Source: Neoroseomonas terrae (lineage in GTDB: Bacteria; Pseudomonadota; Alphaproteobacteria; Acetobacterales; Acetobacteraceae). From it: 64,000 nt of DNA. The DNA is taken from the NCBI RefSeq assembly GCF_018129025.1, contig NZ_JAAEDI010000003.1:1-64000 (forward strand), written 5' to 3'. Below, one piece after another: positions 8,772 through 16,965 of this stretch. Each line of letters opens with the position of its first letter. Positions within the stretch are counted from its first letter, which is position 1. Made by a program: the position numbers and the translations under genes. Below the pieces are notes generated by a model. That model made no database searches, was not told the origin of the DNA, and worked only from the letters and a program-made list of their open reading frames with translations.

Positions 8772-10573
8772 TGCCTGCGACCCAGGGCGGTGCCGATGGC
8801 AGCACGAAGGCTGCGCAGCACCCGGTGGAGACGTCCATGCCGGCTGATGAAGCGATGGACGCGGTTGGCGGCTCGCCAGGCGGGGGTCAGTTGGATGGCG
8901 CGAAGCCGGTCCTCGAGGTCGTGGGCCGCGAGGCGGATCCGCTCGGCTTCGGCGATCTGCTCCTGCATCGTCTCCACTTCGGCGAGCCGGTCGAGCGCGA
9001 GGGCCTGCGCCTGGGCGAGGCCTGCCTCCGTAGCCAGGCGCGTGGCTTCGGCCGCGGCGCAGAGCCGTTCGGCTTCGGCGATCTGCTCTGCCAGTGCCCC
9101 CACTTCGGCGAGCCGGTCGAGCGCCACGGCGCTGGCCTGAGCGAGGCGGGCCTCAGCAGCCCGACGCATACGGCGCTCGTGGTCGAGCTCCGCGAGATGA
9201 GAGATGGCGATGTCCTGCGCCTGCTCCAGCCCATTCTGCGTCTGCTCCCGGAGGCGCTTCACGGCTTCCAGTTCGGCACGGCGCGATTCAGCGAGTTCCT
9301 TCGTCTCCTGCAGGGCCTTTTGCGTCCGTTCCTGGAGCTGTCCCGCGGCGCTCAGTTCCGCGAGGCTCGATTCCGCTAGCGCCTGCGTCTCCTGCCGCAG
9401 CGTGGCGATCTCCGTGCTTTGGGAGGCGACGAGGCCTTGGGCGTGCTCCAGGGCCTCCTGCGTCCGCTCTCGGAGCTGCTTCATGGCTTCCAGCTCGGCG
9501 AGACGCGATTCCGCGAGATCCTGTGCTGCAGGTTCTGACGGGTCAGCCTGCCGCCCTCTGCCCACGGTGCGATCGCGGCTCAGGAAGTCTTCGCGTGAGA
9601 GACCCTGAAGGGCATGACTTGCGACGCCCGCGAGCGTCAGTTCATCGGCGTCGTCGAGTTCGGGCGGAAGCCATCGGGGCGTCCGCCACATCGCCTCGGC
9701 CAGATCATCCAGCGAACCGATCGGGCGCAGAATGCAGCGATGCGAGGCCAGCGTGGAATCCAACACCGGCGTCCGACGTGGAGCAGCCAGAAGCCCGGCT
9801 TCGTAAGCCCAGCGGAAGAGCGGCTCACGGCGCCCGCGGAAGTTGTCGGGGTTGTGCGACGGGAAGGCGAAGTACCAGACATCCAGACCCCAGGAGAGTA
9901 GGAGCTCTGCAATGGCGGGGGCGGCGGGGCCTTCGTTGCACTCGATCCAGAGAGTGGTCGAACCGCGGGCGAGATGGGAGGCGTCGGCCTCGAGCACCTC
10001 GCGCTCCATCCCTTCGATATCCAGCTTCACCAGGTCGAAATCGCCGTGACGGGCGCGCAGGGTCCGCAGGGTGATGCCGGGCTTCTGTAACGTGACGACG
10101 CGGTCACCGACGGCACCCTCGGCGAAGGAGGTGGCGCCGAGGTTGCTGGGCTCACCATGGCCGAGACGCTCCTCCCCATCACGGACGCCGAGGAGCGCGC
10201 CGAGGGCGACGGATGGTCCCGTCGCGTTGCGGCGCAGATTGGCTTCGAGGAGCGGGAGGATGCGCGGATTGGCCTCCACGCAGCACAGCAGGTCCAGCTT
10301 GCGGAACTGTGCGAGGCCCAGGCCGAAGGTCCCCAGGAAGGCGCCGCCGTCCAGCACGCGGGCGCCGTCAGTGAGCAGGCTGGCGACGAAGCGCGCCTCG
10401 TCCAACGCCCACTCGCCGGTCTCGGCCAGGAAGCGGCCGATCAAATCGCCTTCGGGACGCGGGACATCGAGGAAGCCGTAACGGGTCTCGATGAGGGTCG
10501 GTAATCCGTGATCCCCGGAGTCGGGGTGGATGGGGGTCGGCAGGACGGTTGCGCGGTTGCGGCTTAGACTCAT
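8768..10573 (-). CDS. FkbM-family methyltransferase fused to long coiled coil
   Basis: A 601-residue two-part protein. Residues about 50-300 are an FkbM-type O-methyltransferase: ARVLDGGAFLGTFGLGLAQ (motif I, about 71-89), CVEANP (motif II) and DFDLVKLDIEGMEREVLEA, the family hallmark. From about residue 350 it becomes a coiled coil built from repeats: three copies of a roughly 35-residue unit starting LAESRLAELEAMKQLRERTQ and two of a unit like LAQAQALALDRLAEVETM with EQIAEAER. The C-terminus (TPAWRAANRVHRFISR) resembles the basic tail found on some glycan-cluster proteins. It is coupled to the next gene by a GTGA overlap. It may cap or measure a sugar chain; that part is inference. Confidence 0.85.
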   Translation of the reverse strand: MSLSRNRATVLPTPIHPDSGDHGLPTLIETRYGFLDVPRPEGDLIGRFLAETGEWALDEARFVASLLTDGARVLDGGAFLGTFGLGLAQFRKLDLLCCVEANPRILPLLEANLRRNATGPSVALGALLGVRDGEERLGHGEPSNLGATSFAEGAVGDRVVTLQKPGITLRTLRARHGDFDLVKLDIEGMEREVLEADASHLARGSTTLWIECNEGPAAPAIAELLLSWGLDVWYFAFPSHNPDNFRGRREPLFRWAYEAGLLAAPRRTPVLDSTLASHRCILRPIGSLDDLAEAMWRTPRWLPPELDDADELTLAGVASHALQGLSREDFLSRDRTVGRGRQADPSEPAAQDLAESRLAELEAMKQLRERTQEALEHAQGLVASQSTEIATLRQETQALAESSLAELSAAGQLQERTQKALQETKELAESRRAELEAVKRLREQTQNGLEQAQDIAISHLAELDHERRMRRAAEARLAQASAVALDRLAEVGALAEQIAEAERLCAAAEATRLATEAGLAQAQALALDRLAEVETMQEQIAEAERIRLAAHDLEDRLRAIQLTPAWRAANRVHRFISRHGRLHRVLRSLRAAIGTALGRRQ

Positions 10574-10652
10574 TTTGGGTCCGATTCCGGGCGTCCGAAG
10601 GCAGCAGCGAGGGTGCGGAGAGGGGTTTGCGACAGCAAGGAGAGGTCCAGCC

Positions 10653-11639
10653 TCAGGTGAGGAAGGCGATGCCGCTTTCCAGCGTCGCTTCCCCCTTCAT
10701 ATCGTCCGAGAAGCAGGCGTCGAAGGTATCGACGATGTCCCAGGCCCATCCAGGGAGGGCCGGGCCTTCATACGGCCCGCCCATCGCGAGAAGGTTGGCC
10801 ACGCCCTGTCGATATTGTCCGGCGGGCGCATACATCGGAATGACCTCGACAGAGCGGAACCCGGCCTCCTTCGCGGCCTCTGCAATATAGGTCCGGGTAA
10901 AGAGCCACTTGTCGTCGAGATGCAGATACAGCGGATCGCTCTTGTCGCGCCCCGCGCGGACTTCATGGTCCCGCACCATCGCGCGCAGAAACGCCGCGGT
11001 TGAGGGCGCGAGGCCGGGCTCACCCGCCGCGGAGCGGTTGAGGATCAGCGTGAAGGCCGCGCGGATCACGCCGTACCCCTCGAAAGGCTCGAAGAACACG
11101 GCCATTCCGCCGGGCCGGAGGGTGCGGCGCACAGCCTTCAGCGCCCGGATCGGGTCGATCAGGTGATGGAGGATCGAGCCGCCGGTCGCGAAGTCGACAC
11201 TCTCAGGCCGGAAGAAGTCGCGGGTAGCGTCGGTGCAGATGCAGGCCACGCGGTCGGCGAGGTCGTGGGTCAGCACGTATCCCCGGAGCATCGCCAGAAG
11301 CTGCGGCGAAAGATCGGTGCCGACGATCCGGGCGTGCGGCAGTAGCGCCAACAGCGGCACAACCGTATTGACGCCGGAGCCGGTGCCGATGTCCAGGATG
11401 TCGGGATCGACGCGCCTCGGCATACCGACATGCGCGAAGACTCGCTCGAACATCGTTTGCCAATGCGCGGATGCGGCGTAGCGCTCGTGATAGGCGGCTG
11501 AGTCCTCCAGAAACTGGGCAGTGATCCCTTCGCGGGCGGCATCCAGTTCCGGTTCCGGCGTGTAGATCCCTGCATACCGCCGGTCGCGTGCGCCGAGATC
11601 CACCAGAGGCACCGCGAATTTGGCCTGAACGTCCAGCAA
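10653..11639 (-). CDS. Class I SAM-dependent methyltransferase
   Basis: A 328-residue methyltransferase with a clear Rossmann motif I, PDILDIGTGSGVNTVVPLL (about residues 79-97), motif II IVGTDLSP, and ATGGSILHHLIDPIRALKAVRRTLRPGGMAVFFEP covering motifs IV-VI. The N-terminal 75 residues (FLEDSAAYHERYAASAHW) are an accessory helical region. It is the first gene of the minus-strand glycan set, 79 bases upstream of the FkbM gene. Substrate unknown; context suggests methylation of a surface sugar or a lipid carrier. A 270-base region separates it from the divergent DUF2946-like gene, where the promoters of both units should lie. Confidence 0.85.
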   Translation of the reverse strand: MLDVQAKFAVPLVDLGARDRRYAGIYTPEPELDAAREGITAQFLEDSAAYHERYAASAHWQTMFERVFAHVGMPRRVDPDILDIGTGSGVNTVVPLLALLPHARIVGTDLSPQLLAMLRGYVLTHDLADRVACICTDATRDFFRPESVDFATGGSILHHLIDPIRALKAVRRTLRPGGMAVFFEPFEGYGVIRAAFTLILNRSAAGEPGLAPSTAAFLRAMVRDHEVRAGRDKSDPLYLHLDDKWLFTRTYIAEAAKEAGFRSVEVIPMYAPAGQYRQGVANLLAMGGPYEGPALPGWAWDIVDTFDACFSDDMKGEATLESGIAFLT

Positions 11640-11909
11640 CCGTCCTGATATCCTCGCTATTGGCGCCGGTTGTGCATGCTAGACAGGAATGCAACCAGCG
11701 AAAAGTGTGCTGGCTGGCCTTACCCGCCAGGGAACGAAGATCGGCCGAGGGCCGCCCACGATGCGCAGGCCTGCGGCCCCGCCCGGACCGCCGTGTCGGG
11801 TTGGCAGCAGGCGAGCCTGGCATAAGAACAGGGTCTGACGGCAGCGCTCCTGTATCTGCCGTACTCGGAGCTTCGTCGCGATCCGCTTCGCGCGATCGTC
11901 CGGATCACC

Positions 11910-12332
11910 ATGCTCGACGGTGATACTTGCGACCTATCCCGGCGGCCATTAGACAAAGCGACCGTGAAACGAGCGCTTCACGCCGTCGGGCCTTTCCTCA
12001 GCCTCCTCCTGCTTCTGCAGGTCGTGCTGGCGCCGCTGCATTGCCTTGCCATGGCGCGCTCGGCAGATGGCTTCACGGCAGTCATCTGCTCGCCGGACGG
12101 CATGCGTGTCGTCCAACTGGATGCAGATGGGCGGGAACAGCCCGGGACGGACGGCGCCGCCTGTTTCGTTTGCGCCGATACCGCGCGCGCAACATTGCCC
12201 GAACCGTTGCTCCTGTCGGAGCCCAGCCCTCAGCCCGTCGGCCTTGCCTGGCATACCGCTGCCGCGGCAAGCCTGCCCCCGCCGGGTCGCGCGCCGCCCT
12301 ACGCGCCACGAGGTCCCCCACCCTACGCCTGA
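11910..12332 (+). CDS. DUF2946-like secreted/membrane protein
   Basis: A 140-residue protein with one hydrophobic segment (HAVGPFLSLLLLLQVVLAPL, about residues 25-44) that may be a signal anchor, then a Cys in VICSPDG, a CFVC pair (about 85-88) and a Pro-rich tail ending in RGPPPYA. This order (hydrophobic start, CxxC, RGPP end) matches the DUF2946 family, which is found near copper and TonB-linked metal uptake genes; its function is not known. The start is uncertain: ATG 11910 is followed by an in-frame GTG at 11964 that would place the hydrophobic segment at the very N-terminus. Here it leads a siderophore-type ABC operon. Confidence 0.6.
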   Translation: MLDGDTCDLSRRPLDKATVKRALHAVGPFLSLLLLLQVVLAPLHCLAMARSADGFTAVICSPDGMRVVQLDADGREQPGTDGAACFVCADTARATLPEPLLLSEPSPQPVGLAWHTAAAASLPPPGRAPPYAPRGPPPYA

Positions 12333-12345
12333 GGTCCAGGTCGCC

Positions 12346-12362
12346 CGCGTCACGATGACGCG
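12346..12362 (+). terminator. Short perfect hairpin after DUF2946-like gene
   Basis: CGCGTCA at 12346-12352 is repeated inverted as TGACGCG at 12356-12362 with a three-base loop, 13 bases after the stop codon of the DUF2946-like gene. No T-run follows, so it may be a weak terminator or mRNA-stability hairpin between that gene and the ABC operon. Confidence 0.4.
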
Positions 12363-12459
12363 GCCATGCGGCCTGTGCGGAGCGCACGACGACGGCCGCA
12401 ACGCGTCCGGCATCGTGCCGCGCCCGCTCCTGCCACCGCACCCTCAGGAGTGTTCCGTC

Positions 12460-13584
12460 ATGGAACGTCGTGTTCCGTCATCCACGCGCCGCAGCGCGCT
12501 GTGCAGCGCCCTTGCGGTACTGCCGCTTCCCGCCTTGGCCCAGGCACCACGCATCATCGATGCCGTCGGCCGCGAGGTGCCGCTCGCCGCAGTCGCCCGC
12601 CGCGCCATCATGGCCTTCAACTACGAGGAGTTCACAGCCATCGCCGGCGTCGAGGGCTGGCAGCGCCTGGTCGGCATGAATCGCGTGGTGTGGGAAGGCT
12701 GGCGTCCCGCGATCTTCTCGAAGTACCTGCCGCTGATCCCGAACCTCGCGACGCTGCCCGACATCGGCAACACCGATGAGGGCACCTTCTCCGCCGAGAA
12801 GGTGATCAGCCTGCGCCCCGACCTGCTGATGGTCCCGGCCTGGCTGTGGCGCGCGGCCCGGACAGCGCATGACCAGATCGCCGCTGCCGGCATCCCCGTG
12901 CTCGTCTTCGACTACAACGCCCAGACTCTCGACGCGCACATGGCCTCGACGCGCGCAATCGGCCTGGCGATGGGGACGGTGCCGCGTACCGACGCACTGA
13001 TCGACCGCTACCGCCGCAACGTCGAAAGCATCCGCGACAGGGCCGCGCGGGCGGCCGGACCATCGAGGCCGCGTGCCTATGTCGAGCTCGGCCAGGGCGG
13101 GGCGGAGGTGATCGGCAACTCCTATCCGCCGAACAACATGTGGGGGCGCTTCTTCGAGCTTCTCGGCGCACAGAACGCGGCGGCCGGGCGCATCCAGGGC
13201 GGCTATGGCCCGATCGCGGCCGAGGCGGTGCTGGGCTTCGATCCGCAATTCATCTTCATCGGCGCTTCCTCCTGGGTGAACCGGCCGAAGGCCGTCCGCA
13301 CCGGCTACGACGTCGCCCCGGAGTCGACGCGAGCAAACCTCGCACCCTATGCGCAGCGGCCGGGCTGGCCTGGTCTGAGCGCCATTCGCGCCGGCGAGCT
13401 CCATGCGCTGGAACACGGCCTCGCCCGCACGCTGTTCGATGACACCGCACTGCTCTACATGGCCAAGCGCTTCTACCCCGGCGCCTTCGAGGCCGATGAC
13501 CCGGTCGCGTCGCTGGCCGACTACCATGCGCGCTTCCTGCCCGTTTCCTTCTCCGGCACCTGGATGCTCCCATGGCGGCGCTGA
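12460..13584 (+). CDS. ABC transporter periplasmic binding protein, siderophore/haem/cobalamin type
   Basis: A 374-residue Peripla_BP_2 (FepB/BtuF-like) protein that captures an iron chelate, haem or corrinoid in the periplasm. The N-terminus STRRSALCSALAVLPLPALA is a signal peptide with a twin Arg, cut near AQA. The mature part starts RIIDAVGREVPLAAVARRAI, the usual opening of this family, with ISLRPDLLMVPAWLW and YPGAFEADD later on. The frame runs upstream to 12046, but CAGGAG at 12445-12450 and the signal peptide fix the ATG at 12460. The permease gene starts inside its last 13 bases. No TonB-dependent receptor lies in the window, so the ligand is open. Confidence 0.85.
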   Translation: MERRVPSSTRRSALCSALAVLPLPALAQAPRIIDAVGREVPLAAVARRAIMAFNYEEFTAIAGVEGWQRLVGMNRVVWEGWRPAIFSKYLPLIPNLATLPDIGNTDEGTFSAEKVISLRPDLLMVPAWLWRAARTAHDQIAAAGIPVLVFDYNAQTLDAHMASTRAIGLAMGTVPRTDALIDRYRRNVESIRDRAARAAGPSRPRAYVELGQGGAEVIGNSYPPNNMWGRFFELLGAQNAAAGRIQGGYGPIAAEAVLGFDPQFIFIGASSWVNRPKAVRTGYDVAPESTRANLAPYAQRPGWPGLSAIRAGELHALEHGLARTLFDDTALLYMAKRFYPGAFEADDPVASLADYHARFLPVSFSGTWMLPWRR

Positions 13585-14627
13585 GCGCGGCCGGGGCTGC
13601 CGCCCGCGATGGCTGGCGCCGCCTCGCCGCCCGCAGGGCAGCGATGCTCGCAGGCGGCGTCGCATTCCTTGCCGTTTGCGTCGTGCTCGATGCGGCGACC
13701 GGCCCCGCCATGCTGCCGCCGGCCGTCGTGGCCAGATCGGTTCTCGGTCTCGGCGACGACCCGATGGTCAACGCCATCGTATGGTCGATCCGCCTGCCGG
13801 TCGCGCTGATGGCGGTGCTGGTCGGCGCCGCGCTGGGGCTGACAGGGGCGGTCATGCAGACCATCCTGAACAACCCGCTGGCGTCGAGCTACACGCTCGG
13901 CGTGTCGGCCGGTGCCGGGTTCGGTGCGGCATTGGTGATCGTGGTCGGCACGGCGCTGCCGCTGCCCGAGGCGCAGGCCATCCCGCTCTCGGCCTTCCTG
14001 TTTGCAGCGCTGGCCTGTGCGGCCGTCTGGCTTCTGGGCGGGCTGCGCGGCGCGACGCCGGAGACGCTCGTGCTCGCCGGCATCGCGCTGATGTTCCTGT
14101 TCCAGGCAGCGCTGGCGACATTGCAGTTCCTCGCCTCGCCGGAGGCGTTGCAGCAGATCGTCTTCTGGCTGTTCGGCAGCCTGCAGCGCGCGACATGGTC
14201 GAAGCTCGGCATCGTCGCAGCGGTCCTGGTCGTGGCGGTACCGATGCTGATGCGTGACGCCTGGTCCCTGACGGCGCTGCGCTTCGGGGACGATCGTGCC
14301 GCCGCCCTCGGGATCGGCGTGCGGGGGGTGCGCTTTCGCGGCTTTGTCTTCGTCTCGGTCGCGACGGGCGTCGCGGTTGCCTTTGTCGGCACCATCGGCT
14401 TCGTTGGGCTGGTGGCGCCGCATGTTGCGCGCATGCTGATCGGTGAGGATCAGCGCCTCATGCTGCCAGGCGCGGCGCTGACCGGGGCGGCGCTGCTGTC
14501 GGTCGCCTCGGTCGCGAGCAAGACCATCTCGCCGGGTGCGCTGTTTCCTATCGGCATCGTCACGGCGCTGATCGGCGTGCCGTTCTTCGCCTGGCTGATC
14601 ATCATTTCCCGCCGGTCCCATTGGTGA
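13572..14627 (+). CDS. FecCD-family ABC transporter permease
   Basis: A 351-residue inner-membrane permease for siderophore, haem or cobalamin uptake. It has the family landmarks VWSIRLPVALMAVLVGAALG, LTGAVMQTILNNPLASSYTLGVSAGAGFGAA, and the late signature FVGTIGFVGLVAPHVARMLIGEDQR, which couples to the ATPase. About nine to ten hydrophobic segments are visible. The start overlaps the end of the binding-protein gene by 13 bases and its stop lies close to the ATPase start, so the three genes are one operon. Length is normal for the family (about 330-350). Confidence 0.92.
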   Translation: MAALSAAGAAARDGWRRLAARRAAMLAGGVAFLAVCVVLDAATGPAMLPPAVVARSVLGLGDDPMVNAIVWSIRLPVALMAVLVGAALGLTGAVMQTILNNPLASSYTLGVSAGAGFGAALVIVVGTALPLPEAQAIPLSAFLFAALACAAVWLLGGLRGATPETLVLAGIALMFLFQAALATLQFLASPEALQQIVFWLFGSLQRATWSKLGIVAAVLVVAVPMLMRDAWSLTALRFGDDRAAALGIGVRGVRFRGFVFVSVATGVAVAFVGTIGFVGLVAPHVARMLIGEDQRLMLPGAALTGAALLSVASVASKTISPGALFPIGIVTALIGVPFFAWLIIISRRSHW

Positions 14628-14641
14628 GGGGGATGACGTCC

Positions 14642-15454
14642 ATGATCGCATCCCGACATGCGTCGCCGTCTCTGTCGCTCGGCCCGTACGGCACTGTATC
14701 CACCATGGGCCGCATCGCGGTCGACAGCGTCACGGTGCGCTATGGCGATCGGCTTGCGGTCGACGGCGTCTCCTTCACGGCACGTGCCGGCGACGTGGTG
14801 GCGCTGGTGGGGCCGAACGGCTCCGGCAAGTCCTCGCTGCTGCGCGCGGCGGCAGGGCTACTGCGCTGTGGCGGCCAGGTCCGTTGCGACGGGCGCATCG
14901 CCTTCCTGCCGCAGGACAATGGCGCGCGCGCCGCACTGACGGTGATGGAGACGGTACTGCTGGGGCGTATCCGCGCACTGGGCATGCGGGTGCCGGAAAC
15001 CGAGGTCGCGCACGCGGTCTCGACCTTGGACCGGCTCGGTATCGCGGACCTGGCGATGCGGCTGGTACCGGAGTTGTCGGGCGGGCAGCGGCAGCTGGTG
15101 TTCCTGGCCCAGATGCTGGCGTCCGAGCCGGCCATCCTCCTGCTCGATGAGCCGACGAGCGCCCTGGACCTGCGCAACCAGCTATCGTTGCTCTCCTTGC
15201 TGCGCGGTCTCGCGCGCGGCTGCGGCCTCCTCGTCATTGTCGTGCTCCATGACCTCAACGCGGCAGCGCGCTTCGCCGATCGCATGCTTGTCCTGTGCAA
15301 CGGCAGGCTAGTTGCCGACGGTCCTGGAGGAGAGGTGCTGACGGAGACGATGCTCGCCAACGTCTATGGCATCCGGGCAGAGATCGGGCGTTCGAACGAA
15401 GGCGTCCCGCTGGTGGTGCCGATCTGCCCGATCGGGTGTGGGGACGACCCATGA
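14642..15454 (+). CDS. ABC transporter ATP-binding protein, siderophore/cobalamin type
   Basis: The cytoplasmic ATPase of the importer. Walker A is GPNGSGKSS (about residues 58-66), the Q-loop AFLPQD, the signature LSGGQRQLVFLAQ, Walker B ILLLDEPTSALD and the H-loop IVVLHDLNAA; all key residues are present. Start choice is uncertain. The frame begins at TTG 14621; ATG 14633, 14642 and 14705 all fit, and I favour 14642 because GAGGGGG at 14626-14632 lies nine bases upstream. The TGA stop overlaps an ATG (15451) that opens a 43-codon frame with no recognisable product. Confidence 0.9.
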   Translation: MIASRHASPSLSLGPYGTVSTMGRIAVDSVTVRYGDRLAVDGVSFTARAGDVVALVGPNGSGKSSLLRAAAGLLRCGGQVRCDGRIAFLPQDNGARAALTVMETVLLGRIRALGMRVPETEVAHAVSTLDRLGIADLAMRLVPELSGGQRQLVFLAQMLASEPAILLLDEPTSALDLRNQLSLLSLLRGLARGCGLLVIVVLHDLNAAARFADRMLVLCNGRLVADGPGGEVLTETMLANVYGIRAEIGRSNEGVPLVVPICPIGCGDDP

Positions 15455-15736
15455 CGCGCCGGGGAGGCACGCTCGCGGGAACTGCTTGCGTTGCTCGCGC
15501 AGGATCGATGGGCGGGCACCGGCCTCTCTTCGGTGATTGTCGGAAACAACTATTCATCTCAGCGAGTGAAGGAGCGGTCTGAGAAGGGGGAACCCGCCGC
15601 GGCCGTTCCCGGCATGGATCGCATCCGGCAAGTTACGCGGAGGCGGCATCAGGCAGTGATCTCAGGCACGGGTCGCGTGTGTCGAGGGGAGTTCCGGCCT
15701 CCTTTGAGGCTCCGATGCCAGCGAAGCGGTTCCGCT
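15455..15736. other. Intergenic region between convergent ABC and LysR genes
   Basis: About 280 bases between the convergent ABC ATPase and LysR genes. A 43-codon frame (15451-15582, starting MTRRGGTLAG) overlaps the ATPase stop but resembles nothing known. No strong hairpin with a T-tract is seen. Confidence 0.4.
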
Positions 15737-16726
15737 TCAGCCAGTGCGGCGCCTGTCATCGCGAAGCATGGCCAACCGCCCCAGCAACAACCGCATGAAC
15801 GCCGCAGCCGGAGCCGGCAGCCGTCGGCCCCGTCGTGTAATGAGGTGAGCCGACACGCCCTCGGAGAACATTCCGTCCAGCTCAACGGCGACGATCCGCC
15901 CCTCGTCGATCTCCCGCTGCACTGAATAGGCGACGCCGAAGGCGACCCCGTCCATGTGCTCGACGAACTTCAGCATCGAGGCGATGGAGTTGCATACCAG
16001 CCGTGGCGCCAACTGCATCCGCGCCTGCAACTCGGCCGCGATCAAGGCCTGGCGCACACCGGATGTGGAGGGTGTCATCACTACTTCGTAGCGCCCGACC
16101 TCCGCGATGGTGACCGGCCGACCGAGCGCGGCCAGCGGGTGTCCGGGCTTCACCAGCGCGCTGACGGCATGGTGTTTGGCGGCGTGGGATATCACCGCCG
16201 GATCCGCCGGCAGGTTGTACAGGAGCCCGAAGTGCGAGCGGTCCCCGCGTACATCGCTCAGGATCTCCTCGACCGAGCCGATGTAGATCTCGAAGCGGAT
16301 GGCGTCGTTCTCGCCCACGAAGCTGACCATGGCGTCGCGGATGAGGGATTCCGTGAAGCCCTCGCCCGTCGAGATGATCACCTCGCCGGACCGCAGCCCC
16401 TTGATGTCGCTGATGCGGCCGGCGACGTGGTCCAGCGTTTCACGCTGCTGCAGGTAATATTCGGTAAGCAGCGTGCCGATCGCCGTCAGGCAAATGCCGC
16501 GGCCATGGCGTTCCATCAGCGCGGCGCCGATCTCCTCCTCCAGATGCGCGATCTGGCGGCTCAGCGCCGAGGGGTTAAGGCGCAGGAACTGCGCCGCGCT
16601 GCGGATCGACCCGGCGCGCCCGGCCTCGAACAGGTAGCCCAGCCGGCGGTCCAGCATGCCCAGCATGCGGCGGCCCAGCGCGTCGCGCGGCGTCACGGCC
16701 CGGCCGGGCGCATCACGGGTTTCCAT
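15737..16726 (-). CDS. LysR-family transcriptional regulator
   Basis: A 329-residue LysR protein. The winged HTH is at about residues 25-85: RRLGYLFEAGRAGSIRSAAQ, then LRLNPSALSRQIAHLEEEIG and ALMERHGRGICLTAIG. The effector-binding domain follows with LRSGEVIISTGEGF at its start. The N-terminus is extended by about 20 residues. The ATG at 16726 is preceded by GAGGAAGG on this strand, rather close. It is divergent from the dioxygenase gene at 16966, and a perfect 21-base palindrome sits 17 bases before its start codon. It most likely controls the dioxygenase/binding-protein pair and itself. Confidence 0.9.
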   Translation of the reverse strand: METRDAPGRAVTPRDALGRRMLGMLDRRLGYLFEAGRAGSIRSAAQFLRLNPSALSRQIAHLEEEIGAALMERHGRGICLTAIGTLLTEYYLQQRETLDHVAGRISDIKGLRSGEVIISTGEGFTESLIRDAMVSFVGENDAIRFEIYIGSVEEILSDVRGDRSHFGLLYNLPADPAVISHAAKHHAVSALVKPGHPLAALGRPVTIAEVGRYEVVMTPSTSGVRQALIAAELQARMQLAPRLVCNSIASMLKFVEHMDGVAFGVAYSVQREIDEGRIVAVELDGMFSEGVSAHLITRRGRRLPAPAAAFMRLLLGRLAMLRDDRRRTG

Positions 16727-16742
16727 GGGCCTTCCTCGCGCG

Positions 16743-16763
16743 GTGTTGCCGAGTCGGCAACAC
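16743..16763. promoter_or_regulatory. 21-base perfect palindrome, probable LysR operator
   Basis: GTGTTGCCGA (16743-16752), one central G, and TCGGCAACAC (16754-16763) form a perfect dyad with 10-base arms. It contains a T-N11-A core (16747-16759), the usual LysR recognition form. It lies 17 bases upstream of the LysR start and 200 bases from the divergent dioxygenase gene, a position typical of autoregulation. Confidence 0.7.
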
Positions 16764-16965
16764 TTTAATCCCGCGAGCTCACTTCTCCCGCCCCGGCGGC
16801 CGTGGAACGGTTCGTGCAAGAGGCACGCCGGCACCAGCACAGCATCCACGGAATCCCTTCGCACCCAGGCGGTGCGGGGCTCCCCGGGTGGCCGCGCCGG
16901 GACCAACCACCGCGGTCGGCAGGACGCATCGATGCGCCCTGTGCTCACCACTGGAGGAACGTGCC

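Noticed and set aside
15451..15582. A 43-codon gene coupled to the ABC ATPase stop
   Set aside because: The ATGA overlap is suggestive, but the peptide has no recognisable features and such overlaps occur easily by chance at a TGA stop.
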